Below, piece after piece: positions 1 to 8,411 of a DNA stretch of 64,000 bases; the first letter of the stretch is position 1, and each line of letters begins with the position of its first letter. The stretch is taken from assembly GCF_007096385.1 (NCBI RefSeq), contig NZ_VJWL01000001.1, positions 1,095,288 through 1,159,287 on the forward strand. Reading direction: 5' to 3'. This DNA is from Aliidiomarina halalkaliphila. GTDB lineage: Bacteria > Pseudomonadota > Gammaproteobacteria > Enterobacterales > Alteromonadaceae. Under the pieces are notes generated by a model. That model was not told where the DNA came from. It did no database searches and saw nothing but the letters and a program-made list of their open reading frames with translations. The position numbers and the translations under genes were made by a program.

Positions 1-57
1 AACGCGATGCGTTGGGTACGATTCTTGTTCCATTGCCAACGCGGTGCGTTGGTTAGG
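1..57. repeat. Family A dyad repeats, two copies
   Basis: A copy of the CCAACGC-N3-GCGTTGG dyad is cut by the left window edge (bases 1-15). A second perfect copy lies at 36-52 and abuts the rfaH stop codon directly. The same family recurs at 2404-2562, 3345-3437, 5698-5766, 12338-12445, 42083-42101, 54614-54630 and 57148-57172. Confidence 0.85.
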
Positions 58-547
58 TTGTAATCAACTTATCTTCTTCGATCTCAAGCTGTTGTTGTTT
101 GCCCAGCATATCCAACAACACAATGCAGCGCTCATCACCTTTCGGCATGTGATACACCGCCTGCAACCCGGCAAATGCACCGGCTATTATTTCCACACGG
201 CTCCCGGCCGCAAAGAGGGAAGAAACCGCGTTATTGTCGGCTTGTTCTGCGCTTTGCTCAAAATGTTCAATAATGCTCTCAGGCACGGTGGCAATATGGT
301 TGCCAAAACGCACAATGGTGCGCACCCCGCGTGTACTACGCAGGGCGTTAATATTTAGTTGTTCGGGTTCAGACTGGATAAAGATGTAGTTCGGGAATAG
401 CGCTTCGCGAACCAGCTTACGTTTGCCGGCAATGCGTTTTTGATGGGTAAACATAGGGCACAGGGTGCGAAAACCCTGTTGTTCCAAATTTGCTTTCGCG
501 CGCTCTTCCTGGCGTGCTTTGCAGTGGAGTACGTACCATGCCGGCAT
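53..547 (-). CDS. rfaH: Transcription antitermination protein RfaH
   Basis: A NusG paralogue of 164 residues, matching the usual RfaH length of about 162. RfaH is recruited to RNA polymerase paused at ops elements and suppresses termination in long operons for surface polysaccharides and similar factors. The start MPAWYVLHCK aligns with the RfaH N terminus (WY.L.CK). The NGN domain fills roughly residues 1-100, with the family motif PLFPNYIF-type at FPNYIFIQ followed by RGVRTIVRFG. The C-terminal KOW-like part (GSRVEIIAGAFAGLQAV) follows. An ATG four codons upstream (559) is possible, but it leaves no room for a ribosome site and extends beyond the conserved start. The gene diverges from pgi. 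No ops site was found in the window. Confidence 0.93.
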   Translation of the reverse strand: MPAWYVLHCKARQEERAKANLEQQGFRTLCPMFTHQKRIAGKRKLVREALFPNYIFIQSEPEQLNINALRSTRGVRTIVRFGNHIATVPESIIEHFEQSAEQADNNAVSSLFAAGSRVEIIAGAFAGLQAVYHMPKGDERCIVLLDMLGKQQQLEIEEDKLITT

Positions 548-590
548 ATTCCGATACATCCTTAAATATCGTTGTGTACAGCGTAAAGCG

Positions 591-776
591 CTTTATCTTA
601 TTGGTTTTCCGTGGTTTCTCTTGGGCCTGGATCTCTGGCATTCCTATGGCGTATCTACATCGCCCCACAGCGCCTTTGAATATATTATTATTATCTTACT
701 CGGAATCCCGTTGATTGTACGTGATTTCAGCCTATGGGAAAAGCCCCAAACGCTCACGCACGCGCCTAGAATATAA
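591..776 (+). other. Possible fragment of a small membrane protein
   Basis: The rfaH-pgi gap (548-876) holds an open frame that reads like two membrane segments: LYLIGFPWFLLGLDLW, then FEYIIIILLGIPLIV, ending in a short basic tail. No ATG, GTG or good TTG start with a ribosome site lies in this frame outside rfaH. It may be a decayed gene, a gene with a very unusual start, or chance. No other structure was seen in this gap. Confidence 0.2.
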
Positions 777-876
777 CGCTTGAATGATGGTGATTATTCC
801 GTCTACCATTAACTTCATCTTTGTATTCCAGATATTGCTCATCACGATGTACGGAACAAAAAGGACTTTTACACTC

Positions 877-2397
877 ATGAACGACACGCACCGCCATAGT
901 GAAGCACACTTAACCGACTCGTCTTTTCGCACGGAGCTTGATGGTTTAGTGTACGACTGGAGCTATCAGTTCCTTACCCACCAACAAATTTCTGGCTATG
1001 CGCAGGCCAAGCTTCCTGCTGATTTTAACGAACAGCGAGAGCAATTGCTTAATGGCCGTTATTTGAATGCGTCTGAAGGGCGTGAGGTATCCCATGTGCT
1101 CAGCCGGGGCAAGTACTCGGTGGTACGCGAGGGGGATAAATCCAAGTTTGCCCAGATGGTGCGTAAGTTGCGTTCCGGGAAATGGCTCGGTGCCACGGGC
1201 AAGCCGATTACCGACATTGTAAATATCGGTGTGGGCGGCTCTGATTTAGGGCCGCTGATGGCATCGTTTGCCTTGCGTGAATTTGCCACCGACATTCATG
1301 AGCATCATGTGGATACGCATTTTGTGTCGTCAATGGACGGCGGCCAGCTGTATGCGGTGCTGCCCATTTGTGATCCTGAAACTACCTTGTTTATTGTGTC
1401 GTCGAAGAGTTTTGGCACCATCGACACCTTTGCCAACGTGGATACCGCCCGCGAGTGGATGTTGGAAACCTTTGAACCCTTGGGGTTAAGCGCCAGTGAT
1501 TGGCTGGAGCATCATATTATTGGGGTGTCGGCGAACGCGAAAAAAATGGACGACTATGGGATTCCTGCGCCGAACCAATTGGTGTTTCCTGAAACTATCG
1601 GCGGGCGCTTTTCCTTGTGGTCGGCGATTGGGCTATCCATTGCCACCACCTGTGGCGTGCAGGTGTTTGAGCAAATGCTCGAAGGCGCGCACTTAATGGA
1701 CGCGCATTTCGCCTCGGCGCCGGTGGAAGCGAATATTCCAATGCTGATGGCGCTGATTGGGGTATATAACCGCGAAGAGCGCGACATTAACAACCTGGCG
1801 ATTTTGCCTTACGACGGTCGTTTTCGGATGTTGCCTTCCTATTTGCAACAACTGGATATGGAATCGAACGGCAAGCAGTATACCTATGATAACCAGCCGA
1901 TTGATTACCCTACCGGACCTATCGTATGGGGTGGTTTTGGGCCGAATGGGCAACATGCGTTTTTCCAGCATTTGCATCAGGGCCACGACCAATTCACGGC
2001 AGATTTTGTGCTGGTGTTGCACCGTACCGACAAGCGTTTTTCTGCTCGGGTACAAGCGGCGTTGGCGGAGCAACAGCGCTTGGCGGTAGCGAATTGCTTG
2101 GCCCATCGTCGGTTAATGGCCTTTGGCTCAGCTTCCGACAACCCTTCCGAGAACTATCCGGGCGGGCACCCTACTTCACTGTTGGCCTTGCGCGAACTCA
2201 CCCCGGCGAGTTTCGGTGCCATTATTGCCGCTTACGAACATAAAATTTTCGTGCAAGGGCTAATTTGGGGCCTAAACTCTTTCGATCAGCCTGGCGTGGA
2301 GAAAGGCAAAGAAGTGGCGCTAGACACCTTCCGCGCCCTGCACGGCGAAGACCTCTCCTTCGACCCCTCCACCGACGCCATCATTAAGATGGTTTAA
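877..2397 (+). CDS. pgi: Glucose-6-phosphate isomerase
   Basis: Interconverts glucose 6-phosphate and fructose 6-phosphate in the cytosol (glycolysis and gluconeogenesis). The 506 residues align with enterobacterial Pgi over the whole core: VVNIG-type VNIGVGGSDLGP sugar-phosphate site, GGRFSLWSAIGLS signature, ESNGK, NGQHAF with the catalytic His, and the C-terminal GVEKGKEV with the catalytic Lys. The protein is about 40 residues shorter than the 549-residue E. coli enzyme, mostly through a shorter N terminus and a trimmed loop before the C-terminal signature. I chose the ATG at 877 because AAGGA lies about 10 bases upstream; the frame is open back to 784, but that extension is hydrophobic and unlike Pgi. 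Its stop is followed within 7 bases by the family A repeat array. Confidence 0.95.
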   Translation: MNDTHRHSEAHLTDSSFRTELDGLVYDWSYQFLTHQQISGYAQAKLPADFNEQREQLLNGRYLNASEGREVSHVLSRGKYSVVREGDKSKFAQMVRKLRSGKWLGATGKPITDIVNIGVGGSDLGPLMASFALREFATDIHEHHVDTHFVSSMDGGQLYAVLPICDPETTLFIVSSKSFGTIDTFANVDTAREWMLETFEPLGLSASDWLEHHIIGVSANAKKMDDYGIPAPNQLVFPETIGGRFSLWSAIGLSIATTCGVQVFEQMLEGAHLMDAHFASAPVEANIPMLMALIGVYNREERDINNLAILPYDGRFRMLPSYLQQLDMESNGKQYTYDNQPIDYPTGPIVWGGFGPNGQHAFFQHLHQGHDQFTADFVLVLHRTDKRFSARVQAALAEQQRLAVANCLAHRRLMAFGSASDNPSENYPGGHPTSLLALRELTPASFGAIIAAYEHKIFVQGLIWGLNSFDQPGVEKGKEVALDTFRALHGEDLSFDPSTDAIIKMV

Positions 2398-2567
2398 ACG
2401 TACCCAACGCACCGCGTTGGCCTTCCCGCAATCCCCGTACCCAACGCACCGCGTTGGCCATGCTTGCCCCCGTACCCAACGCACCGCGTTGGCCATGTTT
2501 ACCCCCGTACCCAACGCACCGCGTTGGCCATGTTTACCCCCGTACCCAACGCACCGCGTTGGCTACA
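2398..2567. repeat. Family A dyad array, five copies
   Basis: Five perfect CCAACGC-ACC-GCGTTGG dyads start at 2404, 2441, 2476, 2511 and 2546, so the spacing settles at 35 bp and the units between them (CATGTTTACCCCCGTAC) are nearly identical. All copies have the same loop (ACC). The array starts just after the pgi stop and may act in termination or 3' end protection; that role is inferred. Confidence 0.9.
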
Positions 2568-2608
2568 ATTGAAACTGCACTACACCTTTCTTTCGCAATC
2601 GCTGAAAA

Positions 2609-2639
2609 TTGGTTAAGCAAAGTAAAGTGATGTTATAAT
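2609..2639 (+). promoter_or_regulatory. Candidate promoter for the ImmA-like gene
   Basis: A consensus -10 hexamer TATAAT (2634-2639) lies 24 bases before the start codon, with a weak -35 (TTGGTT, 2609-2614) at a spacing of 19. Confidence 0.5.
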
Positions 2640-2662
2640 CACTTCAACCATAGGAGGTTTAT

Positions 2663-3175
2663 ATGTCCATCATTCGTGCACAAGCTGCTGCCCAAAAGGC
2701 ACTTGAACTCGCATGGGATAAAAAGTTTCCTGTAGACCCTGCAGCAATTGCAAGTAGGTTGCGCATGAAAGCAGCAAATGGTGACGAGCATCATCCAATT
2801 CAGCTTATCCCCGCAAGTCGCGAAGCATTGCAAGGCGCGAGCGGAAGTGCTGAGTTCGATGAAAAAACTGGCTTTGTTTGCAAATTTAACGAGAGTGAAT
2901 ATCCCGCTCGCGCCCGCTTCACACAAGCCCACGAGTTAGGTCATGTGTTGCTACAACATGTTGACGAATCAACTCGTATGCTTCGGGACGACCGTTTTGA
3001 GAATTCAAACCCTCAAGAAACGGAAGCAAATGCCTTCGCTGCTGAACTGTTAATGCCAAGTAAGTACATGCCTGCACTGCTACGACAAGCTTCTTCCGTT
3101 TCTTCACTGGCGGATACTTTGGGCGTATCAATTACTGCTCTGAGCTATCGTTTAAGAAACTTAGGACTTCTATAA
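2663..3175 (+). CDS. ImmA/IrrE family metallo-endopeptidase
   Basis: A 170-residue zinc peptidase-like protein. Family members cut XRE-type repressors or other regulators and occur in mobile-element switches, toxin-antitoxin-like modules and stress responses. The zinc site is visible as AHELGHVLL (HExxH, about residues 93-97), with the third ligand expected in ETEANAFAAELLMP. The C-terminal part, SLADTLGVSITALSYRLRNL, is the short helical region typical of the family. The ribosome site AGGAGG precedes the ATG at a good distance. No XRE repressor is adjacent. The only co-oriented neighbour is the 42-residue ORF 25 bases downstream, so the substrate is unknown. Confidence 0.85.
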   Translation: MSIIRAQAAAQKALELAWDKKFPVDPAAIASRLRMKAANGDEHHPIQLIPASREALQGASGSAEFDEKTGFVCKFNESEYPARARFTQAHELGHVLLQHVDESTRMLRDDRFENSNPQETEANAFAAELLMPSKYMPALLRQASSVSSLADTLGVSITALSYRLRNLGLL

Positions 3176-3200
3176 ATTAGAATTTGCCAAGGAGGCACTC

Positions 3201-3329
3201 ATGTCAACGAACGACTCTCCCTCTATTCCAGAACCTGATGATATTGCCGGCTCCGTCGAAGAAAATGATGAAGATAAAAAGCGCGCTATGATGGCAACAC
3301 TTCCGTTCTTTGCCCAATCCCCTGATTAG
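3201..3329 (+). CDS. Small acidic protein, 42 residues, ImmA partner candidate
   Basis: Not recognised. An ATG preceded by a strong ribosome site (AAGGAGG, 7 bases upstream) opens a 42-codon frame: an acidic, Asp/Glu-rich first half (PEPDDIAGSVEENDEDKK) and a short hydrophobic tail (MMATLPFFAQ). It starts 25 bases after the ImmA-like gene and probably shares its transcript. It could be a small regulator or a substrate of the peptidase. That is inference from position only. Confidence 0.55.
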   Translation: MSTNDSPSIPEPDDIAGSVEENDEDKKRAMMATLPFFAQSPD

Positions 3330-3339
3330 CGTGGCAATC

Positions 3340-3440
3340 GTGGCCCAAGCACCGCGTTGGCCTTCCTTGCGAATCCCCGTACCCCACGCACCGCGTTGAC
3401 CTTCCCGAGAACAATCGTACCCAACGCACCGCGTTGGCCC
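3340..3440. repeat. Family A dyad repeats, three copies
   Basis: Two degenerate copies (near 3345-3360, lacking one base, and 3383-3399, ending GTTGA) are followed by one perfect copy at 3421-3437. All lie just after the small ORF. Confidence 0.8.
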
Positions 3441-3460
3441 TCCCGAGAATAGTCGTATCC

Positions 3461-3495
3461 AAAGAGAAAGGGCCGAACATGACTGTTCGGCCCTT
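3461..3495 (-). terminator. Rho-independent terminator of the 82-residue gene
   Basis: A perfect 12-bp stem (3468-3479 with 3484-3495; AAGGGCCGAACA) with a 4-base loop, followed on the minus strand by TCTCTTT. It lies 43 bases after the stop of the minus-strand gene. Confidence 0.75.
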
Positions 3496-3537
3496 GGGCC
3501 CCCATAGCCCCCAAAAGGCGAAATTCGCCTTGAAGAT

Positions 3538-3786
3538 CTATTTCAAACTAAATGCTTTTCCCATAACGGTGAACCAATCCTCTGCATCCTGAACCTGCAC
3601 TGTATTGCCGTTCACGCCGGTAATTTCTGCATACTGCGCTTCAGGGTTTGCTTTTAAGGCTAGTGCCGCCGTTTCAATCACCCGAAAAACTGACGCTGTT
3701 CGTGGCAGGGTAATCTCGTTTAATTTCTGCTGACTACCCCAGAAAGACAGCTGATATTCACGTAAATCAGAAGCTTGCGTGGTCAT
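3538..3786 (-). CDS. Hypothetical protein, 82 residues
   Basis: Not recognised. A soluble-looking small protein starting MTTQASDLREYQLSFWG, with an amphipathic middle (RVIETAALALKANPEA) and a C-terminal part that reads like a short beta segment (EITGVNGNTVQVQDAEDWF). The frame extends 18 codons upstream, but the ATG at 3786 gives the more natural N terminus; the ribosome site is weak either way. A good terminator 43 bases downstream supports a real transcript. Confidence 0.5.
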   Translation of the reverse strand: MTTQASDLREYQLSFWGSQQKLNEITLPRTASVFRVIETAALALKANPEAQYAEITGVNGNTVQVQDAEDWFTVMGKAFSLK

Positions 3787-3984
3787 AGTTACGAATCCAT
3801 CTGGTGATGCCGGTGTGTTGCGTCCGCTTGCGGAAAGCACGCCTGAAGAACAACAAACCCCACGTATATCTAATGTGATTGCAAATTTCGAGAATAGTTC
3901 TGATTTTGTCGTGCAATCTGCCAGCCCCGTGTTTATTTCCGTGTTTGTGCGCCCCCCTTACACCCCTACCACATCAGACTTTCA

Positions 3985-4190
3985 ACACTTACGCCCCAGG
4001 GGTGAAACTCATGTTTTCGGCCACCTCCAACAATTGTGCCCCAGGGGTGAAACTCGGTTTTCCCTCCATCTCCGAGAGCAGCACAACTCCCCGCCCCCCT
4101 TACCACAGCTGACTTTCAACACTTACGCCCCAGGGGCGAAACTCATGTTTTCGGCCACCTCCAACAATTGTGCCCCTGGGGTGAAACTTA
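3985..4190. repeat. Family B cluster, four copies
   Basis: CCCC(A/T)GGGG cores at 3994, 4039, 4128 and 4173: 45 bp, then 89 bp, then 45 bp. The central segment carries CATCTCCGAGAGC, the motif seen in other centres. It occupies most of the 486-base gap 3787-4272; an AT-rich stretch with likely promoter elements for the next gene follows (4200-4260). Unlike most clusters it lies between divergent genes. Confidence 0.9.
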
Positions 4191-4272
4191 TGTTTTCACC
4201 GCAAAAAAACTTTTCATTTTTTACGTTGTGCGGTAAACATTTGTATATAAAACAAACACAAGGAAGCTTTTC

Positions 4273-5679
4273 ATGGACGTTCAAATCATTCACCACGGTG
4301 CCCGCACGGGTGTAACTGGGTCTTGTCATGAGTTGTGGTTTAACCCGCAGCAGTCGGTGTTAGTGGATATCGGTTTGTTTCAAGGCGCGGAAACCTCGCC
4401 GGGTTCCGCCACGCAAGACAACCAAGCCATTGATTTTCCAATTGAACATGTCGAGGCCTTAGTGGTTACTCATTGTCATATCGACCACGTGGGTCGCCTG
4501 CCCTGGCTGCTGATTGCCGGCTTTCGAAAACCCATTTATTGCACCCGCGCCACCGCGCACTTGCTGCCTTTAGTGATTGAGGATGCGCTAAAAGTGGGTA
4601 TGACCCGTAACGGTGCCTTGATTGCTCAAGTCACGGCACTGATTCGTGAGTTGCTGGTGCCAGTGGATTACCAAGAATGGGTGTCGGTGCATGATGATTT
4701 GCAGATTCGTTTTCATCAGGCGGGGCATATTTTGGGCTCTGCGTTTGTGGAATGTGAGGTGGGCCCGAGTGGCAAACGCGTAGTGTTTTCCGGGGATATA
4801 GGCTGCAAAAACTCGCCACTGTTACCGGATCCATGCCCGTTGCCTGTTGGCACGGATTACTTGGTACTGGAAAGTACTTACGGCGACCGCAACCATGAGA
4901 ATCGCGTGGAACGGGCGTCGCGCTTGAAGGCGATTGTCGAGCATTGCGTAAGCGACCGCGGTGCGATTTTGATTCCGGCTTTTAGTATTGGCCGCACCCA
5001 AGAGCTGTTGTATGAGCTTGAAGACATCATTTTTCAGGAGCGTAACAACCCTGATTCGCCGCACCGCGGTGTCTGGGAGAAGATGGTGGTGATTGTCGAT
5101 TCGCCGATGGCGGCGGAATTTACTAAGCAATATCGGGCCATGAAAGATTTATGGGATTGCGAGGCCACCCAGCGTCTGGAGGAGCAGCGCCACCCGCTGA
5201 ATTTCTCGCGTTTGCATACGGTAAACAGCCACGACGAGCATGTGCGCATTGTGAATTATCTGCGCAGCACTGCGGATCCCTGCATTGTGATTGCCGCGAG
5301 CGGCATGTGTACGGGCGGACGCATGGTGAATTATCTACGGGCTCTTTTGCCGGATCCGCGCACCGATGTGGTATTTGTTGGCTTTCAGGCGGAAGGCACG
5401 CCGGGGCGCGATATTCAGCGCTGGGGCCCACGCGGCGGCTATGTTGATCTTGAGGGCGAGCGCATTTATATCCGTGCTGAAATTCATACCTTGGGCGGCT
5501 ATTCTGCACACGCGGATCAACAAGAGTTGATGGAGTTTGTCGGCGATTTGGCCAGCGGCACGGCTTATGTGAGTGAAGTGCGTTTAGTGCACGGCGATGC
5601 GCACGTGCAACGCCAGTTCCGCGATGTGCTCCGCGAACGCTTTCCCGCCCTTGAGGTTTCCTGCGCGACGGATACTTAG
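4273..5679 (+). CDS. Metallo-beta-lactamase/beta-CASP RNA-processing hydrolase
   Basis: A 468-residue member of the metallo-beta-lactamase family fused with beta-CASP and RMMBL regions, the architecture of CPSF-73/YSH1-like nucleases. Motif 2 is THCHIDHVGRLP (HxHxDH, about residues 66-71), motif 3 is QAGHILGSA, and motif 4 lies in VVFSGDIG. The beta-CASP region runs about residues 190-380 (LVLESTYGDRNH, LIPAFSIGRTQELLY, VIAASGMCTGGRMVNYL). The C terminus has HTLGGYSAHADQQELMEF and LVHGD, the RMMBL signature. It probably cuts or trims RNA in the cytosol; the specific target is unknown. AAGGAA precedes the ATG. It stands alone between repeat clusters. Confidence 0.88.
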   Translation: MDVQIIHHGARTGVTGSCHELWFNPQQSVLVDIGLFQGAETSPGSATQDNQAIDFPIEHVEALVVTHCHIDHVGRLPWLLIAGFRKPIYCTRATAHLLPLVIEDALKVGMTRNGALIAQVTALIRELLVPVDYQEWVSVHDDLQIRFHQAGHILGSAFVECEVGPSGKRVVFSGDIGCKNSPLLPDPCPLPVGTDYLVLESTYGDRNHENRVERASRLKAIVEHCVSDRGAILIPAFSIGRTQELLYELEDIIFQERNNPDSPHRGVWEKMVVIVDSPMAAEFTKQYRAMKDLWDCEATQRLEEQRHPLNFSRLHTVNSHDEHVRIVNYLRSTADPCIVIAASGMCTGGRMVNYLRALLPDPRTDVVFVGFQAEGTPGRDIQRWGPRGGYVDLEGERIYIRAEIHTLGGYSAHADQQELMEFVGDLASGTAYVSEVRLVHGDAHVQRQFRDVLRERFPALEVSCATDT

Positions 5680-5697
5680 CTTCGCGGGTGATGGTAC

Positions 5698-5766
5698 CCA
5701 ACGCACCGCGTTGGCCGGAGCTTGAAGGGATAATCGTACCCAACGCAGGCCAACGCGGTGCGTTGG
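5698..5766. repeat. Family A dyad repeats, two and a half copies
   Basis: Perfect dyads at 5698-5714 (loop ACC) and 5750-5766 (loop GGT, opposite orientation), with an extra half site CCAACGC at 5740-5746. They sit between convergent genes; the second dyad abuts the stop codon of the histidine kinase gene. Confidence 0.88.
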
Positions 5767-7458
5767 CTACGACTTGGCGCTCATAGCATTATAAATTGCA
5801 TCGTAAAGTTGCGTTCGACGTATTGGTTTTGCTAGGTGTAAGCTGATACCACAATCTTTTGTACGTGCTAGATCGAGCTCTGTTGCCGCAGCCGACAGGG
5901 CAATAATTAATGTGTGTGGCTTACTTGCTGCAATTCGCTTACTCGCATCAAACCCATCTAGAATTGGCATCTGCAAGTCCATCAAGATCAGGTCGTAATC
6001 ATCCTTCAGCGCACAATCGACAACCTCTTGACCATTTGCTGCAAACGTTAGTTTACATCCAGCAGGCGTTAATAAATATTGCAGCAAATCGCGGTTAAAC
6101 TTTACATCTTCGGCAATTAATATTGACTTACCTGTGAGATCTGGAATACCCGCACTTACCATTTTGGTATCGTTTTTATTGTTAGGCTGAGGTGGTGATA
6201 CATTTTTAAATGATAGGTTCGTGTAGAACTTCGAACCTCGACCCAATTCGGATTCGACATGAATTGCACCTCCGAACGCATTTGCGATGCGTTGGCTGAT
6301 CGCTAGCCCGAGTCCAGTTCCGCCGTAGCGTCTGCTGGTTGGCTCATCCGCTTGCTCAAAAGGCTCAAACAAACGTGTTAGGAACTCTGCATCCATACCA
6401 ATACCTGTGTCTTCAACGGAAATCAGGTAATCAGCATGCCTTTTATGAATCGCCGTACAAATAATGGTGACACCAACCGAACCTGTATAGGTGAACTTCA
6501 ACGCATTGTTGATTAGATTCATTAAAATTTGGGTAAACCGGAGTTCATCGGCGCTTACCCACTCTCGGCCCTTTAGATCCACGACAAAATCTAACTCAAT
6601 TCCTCGAGATATTGCTTTCTCTTTGAAAACGCTTTTCAACTTATCTGCGATTTTCTTTATCGAGAAAACACTGCACTCTAAATTTATTTTTCCTGCCTCA
6701 ATCTTTGAAAAATCGAGAAGGTCATTCACGATTCCCAATAGAATATTCGACGCGTAATGAATTGTTTCGACAAACACACGCTGCTGATTACTTAGCTTTG
6801 TTTCTTCTAAAAGCTCGCTGTAACCTATAACTGCATTGAGTGGCGTTCGAATTTCGTGGCTCATATTAGCCAAAAACTGCGATTTCGCCTGATTTGCCTT
6901 TTCTGCGCGCTCACGTTCCACATGAATTTTTGCAATTCCCTGCTCGCGTGCATGAATATTCACCAACATTTCCGCATATAGCCAGAGCAGGTTTCGCTCA
7001 TTGTCGGTATATCTGTGATGTGTTCGGACGCTATCAAAACCTACAAAACCGATAAGTTCCTGATTATTTCGCATTGGAATGGTAATAATGCTTTTAACGC
7101 CTTGCGGCTCAAGGAGACCTCTTACACCAGAGTCGAGCGGCAGTGCATACACGTCGGGGATGTACATTTCGTTACCGTTCTTATGGGCATCTAACCATTC
7201 CGGTATGTGTTCGATGTCGACATTTTGCAGGTTATCGATTTCTGCAGTAATTCCCTCTGCACACCACTCATGCGTATTTGACGTTGTCAGTAAATCAAGG
7301 TCGTAACGAAAGATGTAGGCTCGATCAGCCCCAACGAAGATTGCCATCTCCCGCAGAGAGCGTTGAATCGCTTCATCTGCTCGATCAATTGGCAAATTAA
7401 GGTATTCTCGAGCAATCTTAATTAAAAGATTATCGGTGGTGTTTGGCAAGCTATTCAT
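5767..7458 (-). CDS. GAF-containing hybrid histidine kinase
   Basis: A 563-residue soluble sensor kinase with no clear membrane segment. Domains in order: GAF (about 10-170, starting near IFVGADRAYIFRYD), HisKA with the phosphoacceptor H in NMSHEIRTPLNAVIGY (about 205), HATPase (N box LMNLINNALKF, G1 DTGIGMD, F box FEPFEQAD, G2 GGTGLGLAIS), and a C-terminal receiver with acid pair ED, phosphoacceptor D in LILMDLQMP, S in ALSA and K in AKPI. It is probably the input of a phosphorelay: kinase and own receiver, then the Hpt protein at 8405-8794, then the receivers of the two upstream genes. It is the last gene of the minus-strand cassette, 47 bases after the degenerate EAL gene. The signal is unknown. 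Confidence 0.93.
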   Translation of the reverse strand: MNSLPNTTDNLLIKIAREYLNLPIDRADEAIQRSLREMAIFVGADRAYIFRYDLDLLTTSNTHEWCAEGITAEIDNLQNVDIEHIPEWLDAHKNGNEMYIPDVYALPLDSGVRGLLEPQGVKSIITIPMRNNQELIGFVGFDSVRTHHRYTDNERNLLWLYAEMLVNIHAREQGIAKIHVERERAEKANQAKSQFLANMSHEIRTPLNAVIGYSELLEETKLSNQQRVFVETIHYASNILLGIVNDLLDFSKIEAGKINLECSVFSIKKIADKLKSVFKEKAISRGIELDFVVDLKGREWVSADELRFTQILMNLINNALKFTYTGSVGVTIICTAIHKRHADYLISVEDTGIGMDAEFLTRLFEPFEQADEPTSRRYGGTGLGLAISQRIANAFGGAIHVESELGRGSKFYTNLSFKNVSPPQPNNKNDTKMVSAGIPDLTGKSILIAEDVKFNRDLLQYLLTPAGCKLTFAANGQEVVDCALKDDYDLILMDLQMPILDGFDASKRIAASKPHTLIIALSAAATELDLARTKDCGISLHLAKPIRRTQLYDAIYNAMSAKS

Positions 7459-7505
7459 CGGACTTCATCAACCTTGTGGGAGCGTCAGTCAGTGAATGAG
7501 CATCA

Positions 7506-8411
7506 TCATTGATGATGGCTCAAAAAAACGACTCTTGGGTCATTAGAGAAATCTTCAAGAGCTGAAATATGCAAAAGCCCCAACTTATGGGAACGCGACG
7601 TACGCAAGGAAACATGAATCTCACGGTTCCGCCAATATAGAACCATTTTTTCAGTCTGCTCACGCGAAAGTGGGCCCGAAAAATATTTTCCGGCGAGAAC
7701 TTCATATCCATTCGCACGCATACAAAGCAGCATTTGTTCTGATTCGACACCGAAAATAAGTACTTGTTTGCCAAGATTGTGCGCACTATCGTAAAAATTA
7801 TGAAAGTATTTGCTCATCGGCTGGCTGGTAATGGCTTCTTTAACCATATCTTCATTAATTTTGAGCAACGTAAATTCTTTCTGTAACAAAAAGTCGATGC
7901 GGGTTGGAAACGCTTTTGTATGGACCCCACAAAAACGAATGCCAAGTTCAATAGCTTCGCGCATTACATCAATTTGTTCAGAGAACATCCGACTGGACGA
8001 TCTTTCGATGATGCAAATAACCAATTGGGAGAGGTCAAAATTCAATGCGTTCGCTTGCTTTTGCATATCTCGAACAATAGCCGGACTCGAGAAAGAATCT
8101 AAGTTTGCTGTTATGAGAAGCGTTAGTTTTGGCTCCATACTCAAAACGCTAGAACCTGCAAATTCCCGCATCGCTAACCTTATACAATGCTGATCAATAA
8201 CCCCTGATAGCCCATGTCGTTCTGCTGTACTTAAAACACATTCCAGCTCTTGCTCAGAGAAGTTCAGCGATTTGGCATCTATGCCACAATGCAATGCGTA
8301 CAGAGAGGTGGCCGCTTGAGAAACACGCACAACAGGCTCAAAGAATAGAGAAACGGAATCCTCTTCAATGGCTTCGAAAAGTACTGCCATATTAGCGACA
8401 GGCGTTACCAT
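7506..8411 (-). CDS. Degenerate EAL-domain protein, probably non-catalytic
   Basis: A 301-residue EAL-like protein that keeps the fold pattern but not the chemistry. At the EAL site it reads SLYALHCG, so the metal-binding Glu is lost. The DDFG region is GVHTKAF, and the LKID segment is LKINEDMV. Only GVE (FGVESEQ) of the later motifs survives. This predicts a c-di-GMP sensor or protein-binding domain and not a phosphodiesterase. The start overlaps the Hpt gene by 7 bases, implying translational coupling. It may bridge the Hpt/receiver phosphorelay and c-di-GMP output. Confidence 0.82.
   Translation of the reverse strand: MVTPVANMAVLFEAIEEDSVSLFFEPVVRVSQAATSLYALHCGIDAKSLNFSEQELECVLSTAERHGLSGVIDQHCIRLAMREFAGSSVLSMEPKLTLLITANLDSFSSPAIVRDMQKQANALNFDLSQLVICIIERSSSRMFSEQIDVMREAIELGIRFCGVHTKAFPTRIDFLLQKEFTLLKINEDMVKEAITSQPMSKYFHNFYDSAHNLGKQVLIFGVESEQMLLCMRANGYEVLAGKYFSGPLSREQTEKMVLYWRNREIHVSLRTSRSHKLGLLHISALEDFSNDPRVVFLSHHQ

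Noticed and set aside
3779..4315. Long open frame with repeated peptide (PRGETH-like units)
   Set aside because: It runs through a family B array. A 45-base period is 15 codons, so frames stay open by arithmetic, and translation gives the same 15-residue unit in several frames and on both strands. No start with a ribosome site.
5123..5743. 206-codon frame antisense to the beta-CASP gene
   Set aside because: Arg/Pro/Ser-rich translation typical of a GC-biased antisense shadow; it starts within a family A repeat.
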